From Ulva prolifera (Eukaryota; Chlorophyta; Ulvophyceae; Ulvales; Ulvaceae), in NCBI GenBank assembly GCA_023078555.1, contig CM041199.1:5895315-5959314 (forward strand): a stretch of 64,000 nucleotides of DNA. The letters are read 5' to 3'. Below, piece after piece: positions 36,841-55,200 of this stretch (position 1 is its first letter; the number at the start of each line of letters is the position of its first letter). Under the pieces are notes generated by a model that was given only the letters and a program-made list of their open reading frames with translations, made no database searches and was not told the origin of the DNA. Both the position numbers and the translations under genes were made by a program.

Positions 36841-38088
36841 GCTGTGATGTATGCCCTCGTACTTGTTTTGTTTGTTTGTCTGACGAGATCCTGTTGTCTG
36901 ACTAGGAAGCTCAGTCGACGCCCTATGCGTCTGCATATTCTTTTGATAGTCTTGCGGTAGCAATCTCAATACTCAGCTGTAAATCTGATTGTGAAGACTG
37001 AACAGACAACTGAAAAAGTGACTTCTGTGGTCAGGGCATGTCTGTCGCCCCAAATTTGCATGTCGCAACAAGTACCTTTGATCTGTTCCTACAGCAGCTG
37101 CATTGACTTCAATCAGATCCAGACTTTTCGTAAACTGCAGTGGCATTGTTGTGCACCATTGCTGTAGACCTGAGGTCTGCCATAACTCCACACCGTTTGC
37201 TCCCTTCACAACATACATGGGCACACTAGTTTGATGCAACTCTTGTCACTGGATCCCACTCGGAACGGTACGACCGCTCAGGCACACGTTGACTTCGCGA
37301 TCTTTGGCGGGGGCGGTGCTGGGTAAAGTACAACTGCAGCGTCACAGGCCCGATATAACCTTTACACACCATCCACTGCCACTGTTATGGAACGCCGTAG
37401 CAGTCCCGACATACTGGGACAGTGGCCAGAGGGCATACCTGGCTATGGTGCTGTCTTGCCAACATGTATTGAATAACGTTACTGTTTATAAGGATTAGGT
37501 CTGTTATGATCTACGGACAGAGCTACCTTTGTAAACGAGGTACGTTACTGCGATCCGTTTCAGCCACCATTTGAAGTGGCAATAAGACGTTCTAGATGTA
37601 GAGGACCAATCCTGTTCAGTTCATGTTCGCATGTCCAGCGCTGCAATCTGGTCGACACCGACTCGACGTCCCAGTGCAGGTGCCAAGGGGGGTTACACAG
37701 GCAGCTGGTATTGGCCAGGGGGGCTGCAACCGCACACTGGGGCACCGCCCGCAAACATGTAGACGCTGCATGCTAGATCTGTACATGCACGCATCGTGCC
37801 TGCACAGCACCTACACACCGGTCAGTGCAACCCCCCACTGTACTTCCGATGTGGCCAAGGGCGGGCCTTCAAGGGCACACAGAGCAACTGCCTGACCCCC
37901 ACAGGCCACCCCCACACGCCGCACTCGCCGCGTACTCCCTACATCCTCACTCTATCCGCTCTCTGCACGGCACTCGCCCTGCATTCTCTGCAGAGACGCC
38001 GCAATTCACAGCGCCCAGACGCGCACGCGGCGCGATCTCCGTTGCGCCGCTGGGAACTTCACCCCCTCGTCCCCGAGGCTCCCGCCCG
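36841..38088. other. Convergent intergenic region
   Basis: About 1.25 kb of moderate-GC sequence between the SelT 3' UTR and the CSP41-like stop. Short open frames on both strands show no family resemblance. I see no gene or repeat in it. Confidence 0.6.
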
Positions 38089-40141
38089 TCACCGCCGTGC
38101 TCCCGCGAGGATCATGTCGTCCACCGAGAAGTCTATGCTCTTGTCCATGCGGCCCTGCTCCTTGTACAGCGCGACCTGCTCCGCCATGTCCGACACGAGG
38201 TCGTGCTGCGGCGCCCACCCGAGCTCGAGCTTCGCCTTGTCCGTGCCCGCGAAGAAGTGCACTGCGCGGAACGGGAAGCCCTTGCCCTTCGGGATGTCGA
38301 AGTCCTTCGGGTTGTAGTGCACGATGTCGGCCGTCGTGCCGAGCGCGCCCGCGACGACGTGCGCGATGCCGTCGAGCGTGACCGTGCGGTCGGTGCATGC
38401 ATTGTAGTGCTGGCCGATCGCGTCACGGTTGCCGACGGCCGCGGCGACGAGCGACGCGACGTCCTCCACGTGGCTGATGCTCGTCAGCTGGATGCCTGCA
38501 CGCGGCGCGCGGAGCGTGGCCCTGCTGTGCTGCGAAACGTTCCACATGCCTAGTGCGCTTTTGAGCCACTGTAATGTGGGCCGTGCCATGGGCAACGCCA
38601 GGAGCCGCCGGCTCACGGCAGGCCAGGTTCAGTGAAACGCGCTGCAAGGATGTCATGAGGCTGGGACACGCCTGTCCCCCTCACCCCACAGGCAAATGTG
38701 TACAGTCGGCTGTCGACCTGACCTGCTCTGACTGCCAGCATGCCGATACAGCAGAGAGGGGCACACCGGGGGCGGGGATGGGCACGGGGCGGCCGCGGGC
38801 GATGCGGTCGATGAACCACTGCTCGCAGTCCTTCGCGGTGTGCGCGCCGTACATGTAGAGCGGCTGGAAGACGGTGAACGGCGCGCCCACGCGCTCGAGG
38901 TACTTCTCGACCGCCACGTGGCCCGCGCTCGCCTTGCGCGCGTCGCCCTCGACGTGCATCGGCTCCGTCGAGTTCGCCTCGTACGCGCCGGCGCTGCCGA
39001 TGAAGCAGTACTGGGACACCTGTAGCCACACACATGCATGTACTCGGAGGCCTCCGGACGCAGCCCGAACGGCATGTGTCGAGTGACGGCGGCCGCTGGC
39101 GGTGTGCGGCACACGCTTCCTTGCAGCCTCCAACGCGGCTGAGGTATCTATGCGTGTGTGCAGGAATGGAGGTAGACATGGCGCTATGTGCAGGCATGGC
39201 AGCGCATGATGTTGTGGGGGGCGTACAGAGCCGGCGTAGGTGTCGATGAGGGGCTGGCACTCCTTCATCGACTTGCCGTTGTTGTCGATGACGACGTCGA
39301 AGCTGCCCTGGGGGTATGTCGAGGGGTCGGCGGGGTCGCCGTAGGCCACCTTCATGCCGCGGGGGGGCCCGTTGTTCTTCGCGAGCACCGCGTACTGCGA
39401 GAACGGCGCCTTGGCCTCGATGCTCTGCACGCCACCGCCGCGCCGCTCTGTATGGTCGACATGGTACAGTACATTACAGTAGCTCAGGCCACGGTATGGC
39501 AGGGCACCAGAACAAATGCGCCACTCCGTACAGTGCAGCACGCCACGGGAGGGCTGGTTTGTCTCCGGGGCGGCGGAGGACCTCATGCGTTGCTGCCTCG
39601 AACCTCACGCGGCATGCATGTGGACGTGACATCCCGCGGGCTGGCGCGGTGAGGCCGAGCGGGCGGCCGCGGATGCGGACGTGCAGACCCTTGTCGAGTG
39701 CAAACGGAGGACTGGCCGCCGGCACGTGTGCTGCTCTGAACGCCAGATGACGGCATGAAAGGTGGCAGAAACAGACAGAATTGTGTGGTGGCAGGTGGCA
39801 GTCTGCATCTGTGTCTATAAGCCCCCGGCTAAGAGTGTGGGAGGATGCTTGCATGCGCGTGCTGCAGGTGCAGCGGAAGCGAGGTGCCCCGGCCTGGGGC
39901 GGAGGGGAGGGGGGCGTACGGGGTCGCCGTCGTTGAAGACGGTGACGCCGTAGCCCTTGCCGAGGAGGCGCTTCGCGAGGTAGAGGCCGAGGAAGGCGTG
40001 GCCGCCCTTCTTCGTGTTGACGATGAGCACGCGCTCCGCCCGCACGGCGCAGGTGCGGCTGCGCGCGGCGGCCACGGGCCGCGCCGGGCTCGCGCCGCTG
40101 CGGCTGAGGCGGCGGCCGGAGAGGAAGGCGGACTGCGGCAT
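38089..40141 (-). CDS. CSP41-like plastid NAD-epimerase-fold RNA-binding protein
   Basis: CSP41 proteins are atypical short-chain dehydrogenase/epimerase-fold proteins that bind plastid mRNA and rRNA. Exons 40141-39920, 39424-39227, 39019-38767 and 38495-38089 join in phase to 359 residues. After an Arg/Ser/Ala transit-like leader (1-37) come VLIVNTKKGGHAFLG (38-52; the glycine loop lacks the usual TGxxGxxG), FDVVIDNNGK, CFIGSAGAYEAN, HVEGDARKASAGHVAVEKYL, DCEQWFIDRIARGRPVPIP, QLTSISHVEDVASL, and HYNPKDFD then FPFRAVHFFAG. The N-terminal half is closer to CSP41a and the C-terminal half to CSP41b. The start ATG at 40141 sits just after a possible acceptor, so a leader exon is possible. A run of 23 G lies 37 bases upstream. 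Confidence 0.88.
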
Positions 40142-40177
40142 CTGTGCACCTGCAGGAAGGGCACTTCTGGCCACCGC

Positions 40178-40200
40178 GGGGGGGGGGGGGGGGGGGGGGG
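40178..40200. repeat. G homopolymer, 23 bases
   Basis: Uninterrupted G run on the plus strand (C run relative to the CSP41-like gene), a few tens of bases before that gene's start codon. Its true length is uncertain because such runs are hard to sequence. Confidence 0.9.
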
Positions 40201-42290
40201 TGCGTGCTTGTCTGGCTGCGCAGTGGTGTGATTTCAGCGCTTGCACTGTGGCAGCTTGTGTCCATGCATCCGTGTGGGGGCAGATGCTGGGGGTGAGGTT
40301 CTGGGGTCGAGTACAGAGGCCATAGACGTTTGTGAAAATTGCGTGCTGGTGTTATATATGATTCGTGAATGGAGCATGAGCTGGCCATCCTTGCGGAGCC
40401 TCGGAGATGCTGTCTAAGTGCGACGTGCTTGATCAGCCACACACCAGGTGGGCTGGGGCGGGGGGAACGGACCAAGCGCAGGCAGCGTCACGACAAGTGA
40501 ACCCGGCAGAGCCAAGGTGCAGCACGGAGACGTGAGCATCGGCATCCTGAACCTGTGCGGCCATTTGCCAGCGCGCGACACTCACAGGCGTGCATGGCAA
40601 GCGCTCCTCTGGGCAATCGAACGCACATTGCCGCAAAGGCTACAAAATGGCAGACGCGTGCAGTCACATAATATAGCGCCGCTCCGGTTGTATGCATCGC
40701 TACTTCTGTCAAAGGTTGCGAGAGCAGTGTGCTACTCGCGGAGAGCGCGGAACAGCCAACCTGGGCCTGTGCAGGTCCCAATCTACCCACAAAAGCAGCA
40801 ATGGAATGTGTATAGCCATAGAAGTATCCTGTCTTCCTTGACTGCAATTTTCGCATGGAAATTCGCGTCGCGGTAGCGTCGATACCTCCAGGGTGTCTTG
40901 AGAGCATCTGTGGTCAAATTGTGCGCTGCGGTAGAGAAGGCTGTATGAAATGCACCAGAGAGGTATATCATAGTTGTTCGATTCCATTGCGGATCATGCA
41001 GACGGCAATGCGCCGGCAACCTGGATTGCTCGCAGCGGACACCGTCGCGGTGGGATCCGGTCTTGTTGACATGCAGGCAAAGCAACCCACACATCAATTG
41101 AGGATGTAAACATTGACACACCTGGTGTCAGTACCGCCAGCTAACGCAGATCCGGATTACAGTCCTGAGGCTGCCAGCGTTGTATACCTTCGAGCCAGAC
41201 CTCTTGTGCCACCGTCCTGGGTACACTGGTCCGAGAAATGAGATGCTGACCGCGGGATGAATATGGCCGACAGAATGTGCAGGAGTAGCCTACAGCAAAT
41301 CCGTCGCTCGGCGTGTGCGCGATTTGTGCCTGGCTGTGAGATGGCCTGTGCCTCTGTCGCAGAGACCTCCTGAAGCCACCTTTGGAAACGCACAGGTCTT
41401 CTCCTGGACGCAGTTGCACCGCAGCTCAGCTGGGCACAAGTCTCGAGGTATTCAAGCAGCGGCGTCCTCGTGTCCTTTTGAGCTGCTTTGGAGCATCACA
41501 GTCTGCGCATCTGTTCACAAGCAGCGATGGCACATGGCCACTGAGTCTGATCAGCCTCGAGTAGCATGAGGCACAAGGGTGACCAAGGCGTCACACAACG
41601 CGTACGTTCAAGATACTGCTGCCTCAGCACATTGTATCGCCCGATGTGTATAACCTGCATCGCTGCAGTGCGGACACATGTGCCGGCAATCGTGCCAGAA
41701 ACAGGTAGCTGCGTAGCTAGTGTTGGACACTGGCGACCCCTGCCCCGTTGCTCCCTCTGTGCACGTTCCGGGCTCAATGCTGAATGATCCAAGGGAGCCA
41801 CACATGGTTTTGCACAATCCTGTGGTGTCTGGATCCTTCCTGTCTGCTGCTTTTGCGTAGTATTCCATTCACAGCTGTAGACCTCGGCTGGGCATGTGCG
41901 TGCACATCATGCAGACCTTGAACACAAGCTCTACATGCGGAACGCAGTCACAGTCACAGAACTGAGGGCAAGCTACCAGGCTCATCCAAGATGCTGCCGG
42001 CATGCGATGTTTGATGGTCATATGGCCGTTTCCCAGGGGGGCATGTTTTTACGTACGTGTGAAGTGGCCAGAGGGAGCGTGGACTTGAGCCTTGCGGAGG
42101 ATCACATCAATGTACAGCTCGTGTACCAATCCGGGTAGGCAAGCGATCCAAGCTAGCTCCAGTTCTGTTGTTGTTGTACTCATGATTTAGTGTAGCTGCG
42201 AGCCATGTCGTCCATCCGGAACCACTAGAGTCAAGCATATACACCGCCAACATCCAACGTACTGCTGCAGCGAGAAAAGCTGGTAGCACG
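40201..42290. other. Divergent intergenic region between CSP41-like and VPS45
   Basis: About 2.1 kb of lower-GC sequence holding the upstream regions of two divergent genes. Short open frames such as 41896-42138 (+) have no recognised match; an untranslated leader exon of VPS45 could be here. No clear repeat is seen. Confidence 0.5.
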
Positions 42291-45200
42291 ATGGTAAACG
42301 GCCAGTTCACGCAGCCTGATGACCTGATTGCATTATGGAGGCATTACGTCGACGTTTTGCTCTCCCCCGCAGATGGCGAGGAGGACCCAGCCTCGAAGGC
42401 GTTAGTCGCTGACGAGCAGGCGATGCGCATGATCACGCTAACGTGTCCAATGACGTTCCTTACAGAGTATAGAGTCTACGACATACGCTCTCTTGAGCGC
42501 CTTGTTGATTCGGCAGAAGCTCGCGAGGCTGGCAGTGGGCATGAAACAGTATGTGCTCACACCTCGCTGCAGTGCACACGCACTGACCGCGGCAGCACAA
42601 TTGCTTCTTAAATCACTAACAGGTACACTGGGCTGCAGGCTTACATTCTGTTGAGACCCACGCCTTACAGCCAAGACAATCTTGCTAAGCTCCTTCAAAG
42701 AGACATCTTCGCCAAGTACCATATCAGTGCGTTGGCATTCTCCCTATCCTCAATCCCGTCGGTTCTACTCAACACGAGGCTGTACTAGGATCTGCACACG
42801 GTCGCTTGGTCGGAAAGACACGTACTTTTAGGGCCGGCACCTGCTAGATCGAGCTTCCGACAACCAACAACCAGGCACAGCACAGACCTGCGGCCAGCTT
42901 TGATGCCGCCACACACAACTCTTTCGCGTGGTGGTGAATGGTTGACATCGTTTGTGCACCTGCACGGACTGCCTGTGTACACCGCACTTATCATGCCATC
43001 CTGCCATTGCAGCATGCCCACACATACGACGTCACATGCCCCAAGCCAGCTGTACAGGCACAATGAGCCTTCCCCATGAATGCACATATCCCGCATCCGC
43101 TCCTATGAGTCTCGCACAAGATTCCGAGATATCAGCAGTGTCGCACGTATCCATGTCGCAGCTGGTCAAACGAGGGCACTCGCCTGCACCGCCGCCCCCG
43201 CCTGTGTTCACCTCAGCCACGGCTGCAGTGTTCACCAACCGCACCGACGACGCCACCCTTGTCGCCGTCGCCACCCAAGACACCCACGGCCCCGGCGGCG
43301 CCGCCAAGATCGCCACCCTCCGGGATGCCTTTGCCGACTTTGTGCCGCTGGACCGCCACCTCTTCCTCGCGTGCAGCCCCTTCAGCGCCGCGGCGGCGCC
43401 GCCGGCGCTGCCGCCGGCCGGCGCGCCGCCCGGGCAGTGGAAGCGGCCGCTCGCGGACGCGATCACGGCCGTCGCGGCCGCGCTGCGCTGCTCGCCGATC
43501 GTGCGGTACCAGCGCGGCTCCGGCCGCGCCGCGGAGGTGGCCAAGGCTGCCGAGGACCTCGTCTCGGTGCGCCCCGGGGACTTCGCCACTCCACTGCCAA
43601 GCTCCAGCACGATCTCTATTTAGCACATACATGTTGTGCATGCATGTAGCGCATGCGAGCTTGCTGCAGCCCTGTGTCTGCTGTTATCGGGGGCAGCGGG
43701 CTTGCAGTTCCTGCGTCAGCTCGCCGGCACTTGTCCCGCGAATCACGCTGGTACTGACTCAGCTCACCCGTGCCAATGGCAACTGCTGCCGCCCCGGCGC
43801 ACATGCATGCATGCATGCATTCCGAACCTAGCCTCGTCAAGCATGATGAGGTTCAGCATCAGTACGTCCGTGCCATCATCGTCAACATGAAAGACAGTTC
43901 CCGCAAGCGCAAGTCCCCCTCGTCCTCCTCCGCATCCTCCTGCATGAGTCACGCCGAGCAGCGTGGGGGCCGTGCAGGGGTCGGCGCGGCGGGTGTACGA
44001 GTTCAACAAGCGCTGCGTCGTCCTCGTGCTCGACCGCTGCGGCGACGCGGTGACGCCGCTGCTGACGCCGTGGACGTACGAAGCACAGCTGCACGGCCTC
44101 CTGCCCGGGGGCATCGCGGACAACGTCGTCGTCGTCAAGGACGAGGCCGGCCAGGTGCGCCCCCCCTCCGGGCCCCCCCTCCCTCCCCTCGCTGCCCCCC
44201 TTGCGCCCGCATACACTACGCTCTGGCTGCTTTGTCGCCTGTGTGTGAGTGCTGCGGAGGCACCGCCGGTGCAGCCCCCACCCCCCACCGCACCATGCAG
44301 CCTCGATGTAACCATGATCAGGTGGCACGTCAGCTCATGCCTCATGCACCGGACTCCTGCCCTCGGATTGTCTGCGCAGTTGTGCGCGTGTGAGGCATGC
44401 ATGTGGAACACATCACACACGGAGGAGGCCCTGTGAGTTGCGTACGGTCGTCTGAGGGGGCTTTCCAGGTGGTTTACTCCTTCGGCATGTGTGGTCACAA
44501 TAATTCGGGGTTGTCACTGTCCTCCTAAGGATACGGCTCAGTAAATCCAGATTTACTTTACTTGAAGCATTCGATTGGGCCTCAGCATGGCAGGGCACCC
44601 AGACAGGCTGTACCTCATTACAACCGTAACACTTCATTTCAAGGCCGACCCGGCACCTGCACTCACATTGCATGTTTCGGGGGGGTGTGAGCAAGGGAGG
44701 GCCGTGCCGTGCAGGTGCAACGCTTCGCGGTCGGCCCCGCCGCCGACACCTTTTTCGAGGAGCACGCCGCGCACGACTACGGCGCGATGGGCGCCGCGCT
44801 GAGCGCCGCAGCACGCAGCACGCTGACGGCGGTCGAGGGCCTGAAGGACGGCATCGCGCCGTCGGGGGGCATGACGGTGGCGCAGATGCGCAGCAAGCTG
44901 GACCAGTCGGCGCAGTCGTCGGCGGCGAAGGGGCTGCTCGCGCGGCACATGCGCATGTTTGAGATGGTCACGGACGCGGTGAACCGCGAGGGGCTGCTCG
45001 AGACGGGCCTCTCCGAGCAGGTGTGCCCCCGGACCGCCACTTCCGGAGCGTCAGATCTTGAGATTGATAGGCAGTTTGGGGGAGACACATCTGCGCCAGG
45101 GCGATGCACCAGTGTGGGGCGGACGGCCCGTCGTGCGGCAGCGCACCAGCGTGAAGCCGGCTCGGGGTGTCCTTGGGGTGCACAGCGCGTATGGGAAGCT

Positions 45201-46781
45201 CCAGGGTGCGGGGCAACCGCGTCGCGCCTGTGGCCCTGGTGCAGACTTCCGACACCTCGCGACTGGGACGCGTGTGCACGCACTTGCGGGAGTGAGCGCT
45301 GCGCAAATCTCACCCTGAGAGTTCCCGGCGCGACGCACAGCATGATGCTGCGTGTGCGGTTCTAGAAGCATGGATGGCGGTATTCTGCTCAGCAGATGCA
45401 AAACGTACAAGAGCTCCGGCCAGTAAATGGCAGAGTAGCAAAGTACACTACCATGCTTAGGCTCAGGCTTTCGGTGCTCAATGGGCGCTGCTGCATGCAG
45501 GCGATTGCGAGCGGCAACGAGGGCCCGGCGGCGAGCATCTCGGCGGTGCGCTCCGCAGCTGACGTCGCCGCCGCCGGCGGCGCTTCCGCGGCCGCCGTCG
45601 AGCGGCTCGCGCTGCTGGCCGCGCTGCGGCACGAGGACCGCGCCGGCGACGCGGCGGCCGCGGCGGCGGCCGCGACGGGCGGCGGCACCGCGGCGCTCGC
45701 CGCGGCAGCCGTCGCGTTTGGGGGGGCCCGGCAGCGCGAGGAGGACCTGTTTGGGGGGGGCCTGCTGGGGAACATGAAGCGGATGATGGGCGGCGGGGGG
45801 GAGGACATGTCGGCGTACATGCAGGCTGCACCGCTGCTCAAGCAGCAGCTGGAGCTGTGTGCAGATGGTAAGCTTGACCCGAAGAAGTACCCCGTCGGTG
45901 CGCCTCGGCCGCTCATGCCCACCCCCCATGTGCGACTCATGCATGTGTAAACACCTGGTGTATGATCATGGAATTTGTGGGGAGGCTCTCGCATGGGCGG
46001 TATCGGAGGAAGTGCGGCGCGCGTGTCACATCTGAGACCGCTCGGCAACTCTTCAAGTGAGGGTACCCTGCGAGCCCTGCAGAGTTTCAGCCCACCTGCA
46101 GCCACGAGGGTGCTGGCTCGGGCACCGGGCCTGCCTGCGGCGCATCAGCGGCACGCGGCACAAGCTGCAACTGACAACGCAACTGAAATTGCGGCTTGGC
46201 GACGGCCCCAGCTGTCCAATGCCCATGCTGCCGCGGCCTTGCTCGCAGAGTACCCTCACTTGAACGCATGCCATTGTGGCATGCTGATGCACCTACACCC
46301 CCCAGGTCCATGTTGCCATCTCACCCAGCAGGCAGAGATCAGGCACCGTGCGTGTGTGCAGTCAGACCTCGCCACAGTGTTTCTACCTGTTTGACGGTCA
46401 CCCCTGTGCGTCGCTGCACTGCATTGTATCATCGGCAGACAATCACGAGCTGCCCCAGACGACGGTTCACCCTGGGTAGGGGTCGAGGCTCTGGAGCGCC
46501 GGCTCATAGTGCGGAAGTTGAGTTTGTGTGTGGTGGTTGCAGTGGGGCAGGCGGGGGAGGAGGCGCTGGCGGCGTGCCGGCGGCCGGCGCAGCACGTCGT
46601 CGTCGTCATCGTCGGCGGCGCGACGTACACCGAGAGCGACGCCGTGCGCCGCTTCAACGCGGCCCGCCGCCGCAGTGAGCGGCGGTGCACGGCGCTCCTA
46701 GGCTCGACTGCAATGCTCACGGCGTCCGGATTTGTGCAGATGCTGCGGCAGCAGGCGGACAGCGTGGTTGTGGACTTGTAG
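42291..46781 (+). CDS. VPS45: VPS45, Sec1/Munc18-family endosomal SNARE regulator
   Basis: VPS45 binds syntaxin-16/Tlg2-type SNAREs and controls fusion at the trans-Golgi network and endosomes. Exons 42291-42548, 42639-42726, 43229-43566, 43978-44154, 44715-45020, 45501-45897 and 46543-46781 join in phase to 600 residues; human VPS45 has 570. Landmarks: YILLRPTPYSQDNLAKLLQ, matching ICFLRPTKENVDYIIQEL; FTNRTDDATLVAVATQD; SPIVRYQRGSG; VVLVLDRCGDAVTPLLTPWT, which is the VPS45-type block; AAKGLLARHMRMFEMV; and VIVGGATYTESDAVRRFN near the end. Ala-rich expansion marks exon 6 (45540-45730). The first two exons are clearly lower in GC than the rest. Intron 4 holds dispersed-repeat copy 2 and intron 6 a candidate MITE. 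SLY1 was considered; the LDRC block and C-terminus fit VPS45 better. Confidence 0.9.
44487..44563 (+). repeat. 80-bp dispersed repeat, copy 2
   Basis: Matches 15821-15901 and 61104-61190 over the TGTGGTC head, the TAATTCGG and GTTGTC blocks and the GGATACGGCTCAGTAAAT core. It lies in VPS45 intron 4 in the plus orientation. Confidence 0.75.
46052..46264. mobile_element. Candidate 213-bp MITE with 24-bp terminal inverted repeats
   Basis: TTCAAGTGAGGGTACCCTGC (46052 on) is repeated inverted at 46241-46264 with one mismatch over 24 bases. The interior is non-coding and the whole lies in VPS45 intron 6. No clear target-site duplication is visible, so this may instead be a simple inverted repeat. 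Confidence 0.45.
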
Positions 46782-47240
46782 GCACGAGCATGTAGTCCGG
46801 GTTGAGGATGACATGCGTGATAGTGCCAGATTTGCTGACTAGCCAAGGTTGCAGCTTATGTAAGCAGCCATCGCCCTGCGAACTGTGGAATGATTTGCAT
46901 CAAGATTGGGTTGACATCCCGGTGTCGTGTTGCTTTGACATTGGTTCATAAGTGCTACCGAAAGCAGCTGAGAAGTGGGGGACGTCGTACTGAACAGTGC
47001 TGATTGCATGTGTGCTTCAACCAACGCTGTCCATCGCACACCTGTGCATCCCGGCTAAAAAAATCGCATACACATTGGCACAGCTGTGTGCGTGGACCGG
47101 CACCGCATGACTCATCAATGCGAAATTCAAGCACTATTACACGGGTGCGACTCCATGTTTTTTTGTGGCACCTAGGTCAAAAGCGTCTCATGCTTGTGCC
47201 GCACAGCCTGTGCCCGCACAGACGAGCTCTACAGGAACAC
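46782..47240. other. Convergent intergenic region, VPS45 / CDC5
   Basis: 459 bases between two facing stop codons, expected to hold both 3' UTRs and polyadenylation signals. No other feature is seen. Confidence 0.6.
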
Positions 47241-52267
<5,027 letters not shown>

Positions 52268-55200
52268 CTACGCGAGCGCGTGAGCTGCGGCGCCACCGGG
52301 CATGCATGCCTGGCCCCTGCGGTTCGACGCCACATCAAAGCAGGAGCCGCAGCGCGGCAGCTGCTTCGGGGCCTCCTCGCCGACGATGAGGAACTTCACG
52401 ACCGCCGCCTCCTCAAAGAGGCCGTCCGGGAGCACCCGTGGACACTGCGACACGACGACGCGGTCGCCGTTCTTCACGAGCTCCTGTCCCCGCGCCTGCA
52501 CGCGGTCCCACGCGGTGGCATAGAGCTACACGTTCACACACAGGGCAACGAATACTCTGACTTTTGATCGCACCGAGGCGCGCCGTGGGGAGGTCGGCTC
52601 CCGGAGCACCTTCACCACGGTGGGGGGTGGGGGTGGCTATGGGCGGCCGGGTGGGGGCGACGCCGGCGGATGAAAACGACACACAGCGGCACACATGCAG
52701 GTGTGCATGTGCTCGCCAGCTGATGGGGACTGCGATGCATGGGAACATCCGGGGCGCTGCATGGTTTGCTTGTCAGCGCCGACTGTCGTCAGTCAGATGA
52801 GCTTTGGCTTCTGCAGGCTCATGAGGGAACGGGCAGAGGGGAACAGTAAGAGCGGAGGGAGGAACACTGACTCGATCACCGTCATTCAGGAATGGATTGG
52901 AAGTGGATTCGGATGTAAACGGCGAGTCTACAACTCAGAGGCAGGGGCAGGAGGGAGGGGGAGGGGCGCACGATGCCGAGGGCCCACTCGGTGAGGCTGC
53001 CGTCGACCGACATCTGGCCGTCGGAGTGCGGCTTGGAGAGCACCGGGACGACGCCGCGGAGCAGCGCGCACTGCCGCACAATCACCCGCACGTCCGGCGA
53101 CCCGGGGCCGCCCTGCGCCACGACCTGCAGTCACACGCACCCCCTCATGCACGCGCCGCGTATCGCCCCGCAGCAGGAGGGGGGTAGAGACAGGGTCCAC
53201 GTGCACAGCTGCTGCAGGGTAGACTCCCAGAACAGAAACCAGGCGTCATGACACATGGGCAGTGGGGAGGGCGAGGCAGTGGGGAGGGCGAGGCAGTGGG
53301 GAGGGCGAGGCAGTGGGGAGGGCGAGGCAGTGGGGAGGGCGAGGCAGTGGGAAGGGCGAGGTAGTGGGGAGGGCAAGGGAGTCCACTGCCAGCGTTGCGT
53401 ACAGGCGGCCTTTGTACACATCACCACATAACCACATTATTCAGCTCGAAGTGCGTTCACATGACGGTCAAAGGTGGCTGGGGGGGCGCACAGTGAGGAT
53501 GGGCGCGGCGGCGCGGTACTTGGCAAGCAGGCCGGGCGTGCGGCCTGTCTTGGTGAAGGCGATCACGAGCGGCGCCTCGAGCTTGGTGGTCGCGCGGACC
53601 GCCGACGACGCGAGCGCCTCCGTCTGCAACCCGCACACCTCCGCTCACGCGACGACCCCGCGACGCCATAATGCCGGCCAGACGTAGACGTGAGTACACG
53701 CTGAGCGGGAATAACAGAGTCCCAAGCATGGGTCTCGAATGATAGATACACTCACGCATCAACACGTGCACAGGGGTGGGGGGAGGGGGAGTCAAAGACG
53801 ACAGCCTCGCGAACGACGTAATGCATGCACACACGCGGGCCTCCACATCCTGCAGTGCTACAGCGTCTCCGGCACTGTCCCTACATCACACACGCATGGG
53901 CATCATGCATTGGGGTGCAGCCACGCACCTTGGAGAGGTTCGCCTCGCGGAAGCCGCCTTGCTCGTCCATGAGGCGGTTGTAGAAGGCAGCGCAGTCGTA
54001 GACGGCCTCGGCCTGGCGGCAGATGGCTAGCACGGTGCGTGCCGCCGCCACGGGGTGCTCCCCCCGGAACGTCTCGGCGCCGAGGGTGATGCAGTCGACG
54101 CCGTCGAGGACGAGGTTCGCGACGTCCGTGGCCTCGGCGCGCGTCGGCCGTGGCGCATGCACCATCGTGTCCACCACCCGCGTCACCACCGCCAGCTGCG
54201 CCGCCACAGCCACGCCGTCAGCTCAGAGTGTGGCATTGAAGCACAAGCAGGGTACGGGGACATGCCCTGCCGGCTGAATGCGTCGCATACAGTAGAGCCG
54301 GACGAGAGCACGTTCACACGCATGAGGCGCACACCAGCAGCGGCGGCTGCCGCGCGTCACTGTCTTGGATTCAGCGGTGAACATTGCAAGCACGAACGCC
54401 GCGGCCAGCGGCGCATCAGCGCAGACCAGCAAACACCATCAAAGCGACGCGAATCACATGACACGGACACCGGCCGCTGCAGGACCGCGGTCCAGCAAAA
54501 CAGGGGCACAGCGCGTGGAGGGGGCACCTTGCCGGCGAGGTTGGCGGCGCGGAGGCAGGCCTTCTGCGCGTAGAAGACCTTCTCGGCGGGCAGCTCGAGG
54601 CCGAGGGTGCCGCGGCCGAGCACGACGCCGTCCGCCGCCGCGATGATCTCCGCCGCGCACACCACCGCCGCGGGCGTGCACACCTTCGCCATCACCTTCA
54701 CGTGCGCGAGGCCCGCCCTGCAGGCGCTCTCCCCCGTGACGCGCAGAGCACACACGCGGGGCTGCTTCGAAAGGGAAGCTGTACTGCTGTGGCTGTTGAG
54801 GCCCGTTCACTCTTCTACAATGCTCGCGCACAAGGACCAAGGGTCATGCGTGCGCCGTGGGTGCATGTATGCAAACCACGCTGGCGGCTCGCTCCCGCTG
54901 CTGTCGGCGCACAGAAACTCTCGCACAGGGCGCTGGCAGACCACGGCCCGACAAGCATGGCCGAAGGCGGGGCGGGGGTCGGGGGGCGCACCCTTGGAGG
55001 AAGTCCCGCACGGCGGCAACATCGGCGGCGTTGCGGCAGTACGACACGTTGAGGTACTGCGCCTCCGACGGCGGCAGCGCCGCGACCTTCTGCTTGTCCT
55101 CCGCCGATAGGATCGGCATGTGGGTGTGAACTCCGCCGCCGTGAACTGTGAGCTTCATCGTCGGCGGCAGCGTGCACGCGAGGCGCACCCGGCAGTCGAT

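Noticed and set aside
42291-42787. Separate small orphan gene upstream of VPS45
   Set aside because: Its YILLRPTPYSQ block and the phase match 42726/43229 show that it is the VPS45 N-terminus.
53259-53377. Coding repeat (Ser/Pro-Leu or Gly-rich frame)
   Set aside because: It sits in a phase-consistent intron of the pyruvate-kinase-like gene and is a simple minisatellite.
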